Source: Theropithecus gelada (Eukaryota > Chordata > Mammalia > Primates > Cercopithecidae). Taken from it: 64,000 nt of DNA. The stretch's first letter is position 1; each line of letters opens with the position of its first letter. The stretch spans positions 142,378,766-142,442,765 of the forward strand of contig NC_037689.1 in assembly GCF_003255815.1 (NCBI RefSeq), read 5' to 3'. The notes beneath the pieces are model-generated. The model was given only the letters and a program-made list of their open reading frames with translations. It had not been told where the DNA came from and ran no database searches. The position numbers and the translations under genes were made by a program. This document shows, piece by piece, positions 56,230 to 64,000 of this stretch.

Positions 56230-57729
56230 TTCCACCCCTGGCCACTCCCAAATCTCATGTCCTCACATTTCAAAACCAAGCATGCCTTCCCAACAGTCCC
56301 GAAAAGTCTTAACTTATTTTCACATTAACTCAAAAGTCTACAATCCAAAGTTTTATCCAAGACAAGGCAAGTCCCTTCTGCCTATGAGCCTGTAAAATCA
56401 AAAGCAAGTTGGTTACTCCCTACATACAATGGGGGTACAGGCATTGGGAAAATTCACCCATTCCAAATGGGAGAAAATGGAAAAAAACAAAGGGGGTACA
56501 GGCCCCACGCAAGTCTGAAATCCAGCAGGGCAGTCAAATCTTAAAGCTCAGAAATGATCTCCTTTGATTCCATGTCTCATATCCAGGCCATGCTGTTGCA
56601 AGAAGTCAGCTCCCATGGCTTTGTACAGCTCTGCTCTTGTGGCTTTGCAGGTTACAGCCTGCCTCCTGGCTGCTTTCATGGGCTGAACTAGAACATCTAT
56701 GAATTTTCTAGGTGCACACTACAAGCTATTGGTGGATCTACCATTCTGGGGTCTGGAGGATGGTGGCCCTCTTCCTGCAGGTCCACTAGGCAGTTCTTCA
56801 GTGAAGATTGTGTGTGGGGACTCCAACCCCACATTTCCCTTCCTCACTGCCCTACCAGTGGTTCTCTATGAGGGTTCCATCCCTGCAGCAGATTTCTGCC
56901 AGGATGTTGAGGAGTTTTCGTATATTCTCTGCAATCTAGGCAGAGGTTCCCAAACCTCAATTCTTGATTTCTGCACACCCCAGGCCCAACACCCCCAGGG
57001 AATCTGTGAAGGCTTGGGGCTTGCACCCTCTGAAGCAATGGCCTAAGCTGTATGTTGGCTTCTTTAAGCCACAGCTAGAGCAGCTTACATGCAGGGTACC
57101 AAGTCCCAAGGCTGCACACAGCTAGGGGGGACCTGGGCCCAATCCAGGAAACCATTTTTCCCTCTTAGGCCTTTGGGCCTGTGATGTGAGGGGCTGCTAT
57201 GAAAGTCTTAGACTTGCCCTGGAAAAAATTTCCCCATTGTCTTGGTGATTAATATTTAGCTCCTTGTTACTTATGCAGATTTCTGCAGCTGGCTTGAGTT
57301 TCTCCTCAGAAAATGGGTTTTTTCTATCTCATCCTCAGGCTACAAATTTTTCAAACTTTTATGCTCTACTTACTCTTGAATGCTTTACTGCTTAGAAATT
57401 TATTCCCCCAGATACCCTAAATCCTCTCTCTCATGCTCAAAGTTTCACAGATCTCTAGGACAGGGGCAAAATGTCACCAGTCTCTTTGCATAGCAAGAGT
57501 GACCTTACTCCAGTTACCAACAAGTTTCTCATCTTCATCTCAGACCAACTCAGCCTGGACTTCATTGTCCATATTACTATCAGCATTTTGGTCAAAACCA
57601 TTCAACAATTCTCTGGGAAGTTCCAAACTTTCCCATATCTTCGTGTCTTCTAAGCCATCCAAGCTGTTCCAACCTCTTCCTGTTACCCAGTTCCAAAGTC
57701 ACTTCCTCATTTTCCGGTATCTTTCCAGC

Positions 57730-57753
57730 AGCACCCCACTACTCTTTACCAAT
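57730..57753 (-). promoter_or_regulatory. degenerate primer-binding-site position
   Basis: The complement of 'ccccactactctttaccaat' begins with TGGTA just inside the 5' LTR, in the place of the tRNA-Leu-like site seen in the other provirus. Several mismatches. Confidence 0.5.
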
Positions 57754-57757
57754 TTAT

Positions 57758-58114
57758 TGTATTAGTCCATTCTCATACTGCTAATAAAGACATACCTAAG
57801 ACCGGGTAATTTATAAAGAAAAAGAGGTTTAATGGACTCACAGTTCCACATGGCTGTAGAGGCCTCATAATCATGGTGGGAGGCACAGGAGGAGCAAAGG
57901 CACATCTTACATGGCGGCAGGAAAAAGAGCTTGTGCAGGCAAACTCCCATTTATAAAACCATCAGATCTCATGAGAATTGTTCACTACCATGAGAACAGT
58001 ATGAGGGAAACCATCCCCATGATTCAATTATCTCCACCTGGACCCACCCTCGAGACATGGGGATTATTACAATTCAAAGTGCGATTTGGGTGGAGACACA
58101 GCCAAACCATATCA
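57758..58114 (-). mobile_element. MaLR 5' LTR
   Basis: + strand 'tgtattagtccattctcata' to 'acacagccaaaccatatca'. Same length as its partner, with scattered substitutions. Confidence 0.95.
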
Positions 58115-58119
58115 CATAA

Positions 58120-58330
58120 GTTCTTTGAAGACCCCGTCTGGGAAATAATTTGGGGTGCTATATTGCTCTCCAGAATGACAATAATTTACCTTTCCATCAG
58201 CAGTGCCTGAGAGTTTCTATATTTACATATTTCTGCCAATAATTGGCATTATACTGCTATCTGATTTTAACCAGGTTAATAGGTAAAGCAATGTGTCTCC
58301 AATTTTGTGTTCTCCGCTTACTACAGAGAT
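58120..58330 (-). mobile_element. L1M fragment
   Basis: 'ggtgctatattgctctccag', 'aatttacctttccatcagca', 'gtgcctgagagtttctatat', 'tactgctatctgattttaac' in antisense L1 order. The MaLR provirus lies at its edge. Confidence 0.7.
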
Positions 58331-60200
58331 TTTTTTTTTTAATTCTGAGATTTTGATTAGGATAGAAATGTATTGATTGAGATTTGATTAGTCAACATTG
58401 TCCCATGCCACAAAGTCTTCAAGATATGAAAACTGAGACAAGGATATTGGTTTTGAAAATTAACAGGATATTATAATAAACAATTATAACAAGTAGTTTC
58501 AATTGTGTAGTGAGAAATTAATCCAGCTTTCAATATTGAATGCTGGAAAAAACTTAGGTAGTAAGATTCTTAAAAGTTACATAATAAAGGTACAGTAGCC
58601 TTAGATAAATGACATAGTCACATAATTTTCAATGATGAGAATGCTCATGTGCAGTACAAATAAAGGAAAATACACATCTTAAAAGGATCTACATTTATCA
58701 GTGTTTAACGTGTTAAGAGGGAGAAGATGGACACCAAATACAATCTTAGAAAAGGTAGGAAACATAAAGGGAAAATATGAGAAGTGAAAGTGCTAACTGG
58801 TGGAAACACCTTGCTATTTGGATAGGTCAGTCAGCGACAAAGTCCTAACAGCTGGTAACCATTTGAAAGAAAATAGGCATTGCTTATTAGGATAAATACT
58901 GTGAATTAGATTCATTGAATTCATTTTCAGCCTGGATCCAAAGCTTTAGAAAATATTAAATTTATATTCCAAAATTATATCTGAATAAAATCATAGCATT
59001 TTATCAAGTGGACAAATAAATTGCTTTAACAGGTCTAATATCTGTACTAGCAGACTCATCACTGAAACTCTCCAATATGTATTCCGGCCTTTTCTGGTCA
59101 AGGTCATGTGGAAGGCAGAAAAACATCATTAGTACAACCAAATAAGTTTTTGCCATTTCTATGTCATTTAGATCTTCTCAATGATAAATTCCTATAGATC
59201 CTTGAGAGTAAGAAAGGGCGTGACACTGTCTACTGAAATGAACATTCCCCATTTTAAGTACTCTTGAATTCAGTTAGATTTTTAATAAATATTTTGTGAT
59301 CATTTTCTAAAACATAAATATTACCAGTTTTACAAATATCATAACTAGTAAGTCATATTATTCACTTTTAAACTTTACATTTCAGTGTAAATATCAAGAG
59401 AGTGAAAATGAATGTCTTCTAGGGAAAAATTCAGGGATTCTCATTGTATTCCTTTTCTTAAACTTGCTTTTAAACTAAGTTTAATATTATGAATGGAATA
59501 AAATACTAATAGGCTGGTTTCGTTTATAAAGAAGTCTATATTCCAGTTCCAAAATCCACATTGGTTAATGATAGAAGACTTAGAAATTATTAATTGCAGC
59601 ATGACTATTTCAGGTAGCACAATCAGATTTCCAAGATTCCTTTTCATCATTATCAAAAGTCTGTGCATAAGTTTCTTACAATCATAGAATCACAAAAAAA
59701 TTTAGACTGGCTAACATAGCTCCAAAACAATCTGTAGGACATGCTAATTGGATATCTTCATGTGTCTGTTCTAACTGCACAGGAAAATTTTTAAAAATTG
59801 AGATTTTTTAAAAGAATTATATTTTTAGTCACCCAGATTAATCATTCTAAAACTACTTGGCTTAACTACTGCATTTATATAAATAAAATATTGTTTCTTT
59901 CATCTCAATGACTATAATTTTTATTTACAGACTTTCTAATTATATTTTGTGACATCCATCTATTTTTGTCTCCCTTCTGTCAGCTTTCACTTAATAATTT
60001 CTTACTACTTTATACAAACTTTTTCTTTCTCTTACCTTTTTGAAGAGGTAATTCAAACATTTTGTATATAAGGTCACTGTTAGATGGCTGTATAATCTTC
60101 AGTTTCTTTTAAGTGAACATATTTCCCAGTTGCTGATACATCTGTTGTCCTTCATTGTGGTAATTTTTCTTATATGCTTTGTAATTTTTTGCTTGCAGGC
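58331..60200. other. long repeat-poor stretch, nothing recognised
   Basis: About 1.9 kb of AT-rich sequence in which I could not name any repeat. No frame above 75 codons and no RNA gene seen. Faint L1-like text may exist near 60000-60200. Confidence 0.45.
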
Positions 60201-60479
60201 TGATCTAGACTGTGATTTATTTTGTTTTATGTTCCACCCTCAACATCTACTCACCCCACTGCCACCACCACTAACAACCTCCATATGTCCATATGTAGTA
60301 ACTTTGTGGGAGTCTCAACCTAGTTCTCAGTCTGGAATGCAGGCTCAACACTAACTTACTACAATTTTGATGATGTATCAGAGCTTTGTATAAGACATTG
60401 CACAAGTTGCAGCGAGTTGTTGCTTTTCTCAACCCTTTCTTATGGGAAATGGGGAATATCACCCATTTCTTTCAAGCAG

Positions 60480-60935
60480 AGAAATCGGATATACAAACAG
60501 ACAACGGTCAGACCATATATGACAATAGAACTTTGACACACAACCACTGCAGCAATCATCCTGAGAAGTCACACCACCGGCTCTTTAGCAATTGGTCAAT
60601 GACTGCCCACTTCTCCAATTTTTGTCCCTACTGCTTGCTCAGGACCAGGAAGAGAAAGCCGAGCCTGCCTCCACCAACTGATCATATAGGATAATACACT
60701 TCTAGATAGTCTACTTCTGGCTTCCCATATGCCAACAACCTCCAATCAGAGCCTCCTGAAACCTTCTCCTTCATTCACTCTAAAGCTTTCTCACTGCTTT
60801 GCCTGCTTTTGAATCTCTGCCAAACACAAATGATGGTGGCTAACTCCTTTGCATAGCAAGCTCTGAATAAATATCCTTTGCTTATTTTCATTTCTGTGGT
60901 ATTTATTCATTTCTACAAAGCAGTGGATCTTTGTT
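60480..60935 (+). mobile_element. probable ERVL/ERV1 LTR
   Basis: The 3' end 'aatgatggtggctaactcct', 'ttgcatagcaagctctgaat', 'aaatatcctttgcttatttt', 'catttctgtggtatttattc' has an LTR R/U5 plan with AATAAA at about 60866-60871. 5' end approximate. The 102-codon frame at 60386-60694 is partly within it and unsupported. Confidence 0.6.
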
Positions 60936-61081
60936 TCTCCACATCAAGTGGGACACTTTTAATTTAATTACTCTTACACTAAGGGAACACAAATCCTGTA
61001 CACCCCAGCTTGTTTCAAGATTCCGATGCTTGATTTCAGCTTCATTTAGAGAGACATGTATCATATTTCTACGCAGAGCCT

Positions 61082-61103
61082 CTTTTTTTTTTTTTTTTTT
61101 TTT
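61082..61103 (+). repeat. poly-T run
   Basis: T22 without an adjacent Alu or L1 body. Confidence 0.9.
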
Positions 61104-61690
61104 GTATTTTATCTAACATAGCTTTGTGCCTGAAATAGGGGACTTCAAAGCATGAACATGTGATGTCATCTTAAAGATAAGTTTCACCTTTTGCTCCATG
61201 ACATTTTTTGGCATCTGATTGTGATAGGCAATAGGCAGGTAGTTCCCATTTGTATGAATGACACACGGATAATAATCATTATTATATTAATGAAGGTACA
61301 TGATGCTGACATTTTGCTAATAACTATTACATTGATGATACTTGCCATTAATGGCTAATAGTGTGTATTCAATGGCCAGCTTAATAAGATGGTTTGTCTT
61401 TCTGCCAATTGATCAAAAGAGTTGAAATACAGAGCTGTGAATAATCAATGCAAAATAATGTGTAAGAGTCGATGTACAACTTACTTGCAATTAATTTTTA
61501 TCACAAAACCTGACTGAAGGATAGTTTCAATACAAAAGGATTTATATAAGAACTTCAAAGCAAAAAGGAAGGCAGAATATTCTGACATTGAAAGACACCA
61601 ATGGGAATATTAAGCCTCCATTTAATTCCCAGAAAATATTAATAAAATATAACATTCTAAACACTACACTCTTCTATAATAATATTAGCT
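61104..61690. other. unassigned, TAAT-rich
   Basis: No repeat recognised. Contains a perfect 12-bp palindrome gccattaatggc (61344-61355) and many ATTA/TAAT cores. See findings. Confidence 0.4.
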
Positions 61691-62009
61691 AAGTCTGCAA
61701 GGAATAATATGTGTTTGTATGTGTGCATATATGAGTGTCTGTGCATGTGTATGTATAAAGAAGCTGGTATAGATGGGGGAGAAAAAACACCAACAGACAA
61801 AACTGTTAAAATATAGATCTAGCACACATGGATGCCTTTACTTGCAAATTTCTCACGAGATATCCCACTACAAAAGAGAGCAATTGTTTAATGTAACAAT
61901 TATTTTTCCCACTGGTTAAGTGAAGCCTGAAAATCACAATGAGACATGAATTCGTATGTACTAAGACTTTTTTCAGTGTTAAAATGCAAGCCCCAGGAAA
62001 TTGTATCAC

Positions 62010-62260
62010 TGTGATTACAGTGAAAAGACCTTAGACAATTTACTTAACCTCTCTGAGCCTCCGTTTCCTAAATAATAAAATAGAAATAATGCTAGCTGCA
62101 TCATAAGGTTATGAGGGTTAAATGAGATAATGTGTTTATATGTGTGTGTATGTGTGTATACACACACATTATATGTATATACACACACACACACATATAT
62201 ATATGACATATGTATCAGGGTGCATGCACGGTACATGCTCAGTAAATGGTAACTTGAGAT
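62010..62260 (+). mobile_element. MIR with internal TG/CA expansion
   Basis: 'aaaagaccttagacaattta', 'cttaacctctctgagcctcc', 'aggttatgagggttaaatga', then after the microsatellite 'tacatgctcagtaaatggta' complete the MIR in sense. Confidence 0.87.
62131..62203 (+). repeat. (TG)n then (CA)n then (TA)n tract
   Basis: TG-rich 62131-62160 is followed by CA-rich 62159-62195 and a short TA run. The TG and CA halves are complementary, giving an imperfect inverted repeat. Confidence 0.93.
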
Positions 62261-62820
62261 GGTAGGATTTTGCTCAACTATTTGTCCTTTTCAAGTATCT
62301 TCAAACGTACTAATAAGCCTGGCATTTAGCACACAACAAGCTTTCAACCTGTTCTCACCACTTTCTCTAAACTGTTATCAACCTCTTATTGCGTATGAGT
62401 TCACCGAATAGTTTTCTAAGAACCTGTTTTGATAAAGGAAGAAGATCAGAAGAACATGAACTGTCTTCCAGGGAGAAGGAGGCCATCACTAGCGGTAGAA
62501 GAGGGACTGACAGAAAGGCTGGGTGGGGAAGATAAATGTTACACGCACTTGCCAAGTTTATCTTTTAATATAGAAAAACTTCAGATTTCTGTTTTTCTTT
62601 TCATATAACTATTATCTAGTTAGATTACTCACTTTATATTTTCGGTAATAGATATTGTGATGTATCCAAGATAACTGTCATCTTCATCATGAAGGTGGTT
62701 AGCTAGCATATGATGTACCCTCATCAAGAATCCATCTCCAGGGGAGGTTATTAAGCATCTTCAATACGGATATAAAAAGATACACCCTGAAGGTATGTTA
62801 ATCAGCACGAGAGATGTCAT
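62261..62820. other. unassigned
   Basis: No feature recognised. Confidence 0.4.
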
Positions 62821-62827
62821 TTCCAGC

Positions 62828-63103
62828 AAACTATCGCAAGAACAGAAAACCAAATACCGCATGTTCTCACTCATAGGTGGGAATTGAACAATGAGATCAC
62901 TTGGACACAGGAAGGGGAGCATCACACACCAGGTCCTATTGTGGGGAGGGGATAGGGGGCAGGGTTAGCATTAGGAGATATGCCTAATATAAATGACGGG
63001 TTAATGGGTGCAGCACACCAACATGGCACATGTACACATATGTAACAAACCTGCACGTTGTGCACATGTACCCTAGAACTTAAAGTATAATAAAAAAAAT
63101 GAA
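62828..63103 (+). mobile_element. young L1PA 3' end, 5'-truncated
   Basis: 'accgcatgttctcactcata', 'ggtgggaattgaacaatgag', 'atgggtgcagcacaccaaca', 'cctgcacgttgtgcacatgt', 'aacttaaagtataataaaaa'. This is the primate L1PA 3' UTR with low divergence. The 276-bp length indicates severe 5' truncation. No clear target duplication seen. Confidence 0.93.
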
Positions 63104-63257
63104 TTTTTTCATTGATGAAATAAATGATGTTCAAGATATATAAATAAAATATTGCTTAGGTCTCATTGTTCTTGTATGAACAAGGCTAAAAATCTGGCAA
63201 ACCCCATAACCTAACACTTTTAATACAGTCCTTAAAGTCTCAAGTCCCATTTGTTCT

Positions 63258-63588
63258 TGTATTAGTCTGTTTTCACACTGCTATAAAATAGTCCCAGAGA
63301 CTAATTTACAAACAAAGGAGGTTTAACTGACTCACAGTTCTGCAGGGCAGGAGAGGCCTCAGGAAACTTACAATCAAGGCAGAAGGCAAATGGAAAGCAG
63401 AGCACATCTTACATAGTGTCAGGGCGGGATGAGTGCCAAACACTTTTAAACCATCAGATCTTGTGAGAACTCACTCATTATCATGAGGACAGCATGGGGG
63501 AAACTGTTCCCACAACCAATCAATTCCCACCAGGTCCCTCCCTTGATATGTGGGGATTAAAATTAGAGATGAGAGCCAAACAATATCA
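63258..63588 (-). mobile_element. THE1/MST MaLR solo LTR
   Basis: + strand 'tgtattagtctgttttcaca' to 'gagagccaaacaatatca', with 'aaaccatcagatcttgtgag' inside. Flanks gttct (63253-63257) and gttgt (63589-63593) match at 4 of 5. Confidence 0.92.
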
Positions 63589-64000
63589 GTTGTGTATAAC
63601 TTTATTTCATGGAAGACTCTCTTCCCTGAACCACCTACAAAGCTGGATGATCCAGCACCAAGTACTAGCCAGAGGAACTAAGGAAAGAGAATGGGTTTAC
63701 TCCTGAACTACAAGAACAGATAGTATGATTGTGTCTGCCTGCTTTTGTTAACAAGTGTATCGATGGCAAAATCGGATCTAAGATTGGTTTTTATATCACC
63801 TAATAGAAAGATCTTGGGTGAAGCAACCATATAAAGCACCAACTGCCTCTGATTTACAAAGGCTGGTAGAAAACGACAAAAGAACTAAACAATTGCTGAA
63901 TGGATGAATTCGGTCAGTTTCTAAAACCTGGTGCAAACAAGTGTGTGGAATTTGTGGTATTTACCTAGGGTTAAAGCAAAAGGAGGAAACAGATCACTTT
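63589..64000. other. unassigned to window end
   Basis: No repeat or gene recognised. Confidence 0.4.

Larger units (their letters stand above)
55873..58114 (-). mobile_element. complete THE1/MST MaLR provirus
   Basis: Two LTRs of 357 bp each enclose a 1.53-kb interior, all on the complement. Perfect 5-bp duplication cataa at 55868-55872 and 58115-58119. The interior has no retroviral protein frame. The 99-115-codon open frames over it (56699-57046, 57433-57765, 57911-58210) read against the element's own strand. Same family and layout as the provirus at 22637-24914, reverse orientation. Confidence 0.95.

Noticed and set aside
60386..60694. 102-codon plus frame
   Set aside because: Overlaps the LTR-like block and shows no protein-family motif.
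1..64000. tRNA, snRNA, 7SL/7SK or rRNA gene
   Set aside because: No A/B-box tRNA cloverleaf, U6 or 7SK start, or rRNA text seen; only the 7SL-derived Alus and tRNA-derived MIRs.
1..64000. A novel multi-gene system
   Set aside because: No intact gene was found, so there is no operon-like or cluster-like arrangement to describe.

Overview
This is nuclear DNA of a catarrhine primate, and the young Alu copies point to an Old World monkey (macaque/baboon-like) rather than a human or ape. The copies at 616-923, 5060-5384, 7121-7399 and 17316-17621 carry 'aactagcc' in place of the usual 'aattagcc'. Those at 5060 and 17316 also read 'gagatccggccactgc' where human AluY reads 'gagatcgcgccactgc'. I recall both variants as typical of cercopithecid AluYR-type copies. 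The window is AT-rich. I found no protein-coding exon, splice-supported gene, tRNA, rRNA, CpG island or CRISPR array. The longer open frames are explained by Alu, L1, LTR or simple-repeat sequence, or have no coding signature. The window reads as intergenic or deep-intronic DNA built from about 100 million years of transposon insertions.

Layout. 0-8.3 kb: an Alu-rich stretch (six full or partial copies) over an MLT1 LTR piece, L2, a probable ERV LTR, MER5A and an L1M element. 8.3-16.4 kb: mostly unassigned sequence with two MER20 copies, a complete MER1A-type hAT element with target duplication, two MIRs, a pure (ATCT)17 microsatellite, a long TTTC tract and an antisense MaLR LTR. 16.8-24.9 kb: a DNA-transposon fossil, a young AluY, stacked antisense L1M pieces with a 71-bp tandem triplication inside them, then a structurally complete THE1/MST (MaLR) provirus on the + strand. 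25-33 kb: sparse old repeats (MIR, MER5A, half a MADE1, palindromic DNA transposon). 33.4-41.9 kb: a pile of nested L1M pieces on both strands, an MLT1 LTR, an L2 with a DNA transposon inside it, and MIRs. 42-52 kb: L2, Alu, MIR, MLT1 and MST LTRs and a 2.9-kb sense L1 with an Alu inside. 52-58 kb: L2, an ERV1-like LTR, MLT1 pieces, and a second structurally complete MaLR provirus, now on the - strand with a perfect 5-bp target duplication. 58-64 kb: a long repeat-poor stretch, a probable LTR, a MIR carrying a TG/CA tract, a young 5'-truncated L1PA and one more MaLR solo LTR.

Nothing here works as a gene system. The elements are related by insertion order and nesting. Family names come from recalled consensus sequences. 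Superfamily calls are much firmer than subfamily calls, and boundaries not tied to a target duplication are approximate. I saw no undescribed biological system. The items most worth checking are the local tandem duplications, the nested or orphan L1 5' fragment, the two opposed MaLR proviruses, and the candidate LTR promoters.
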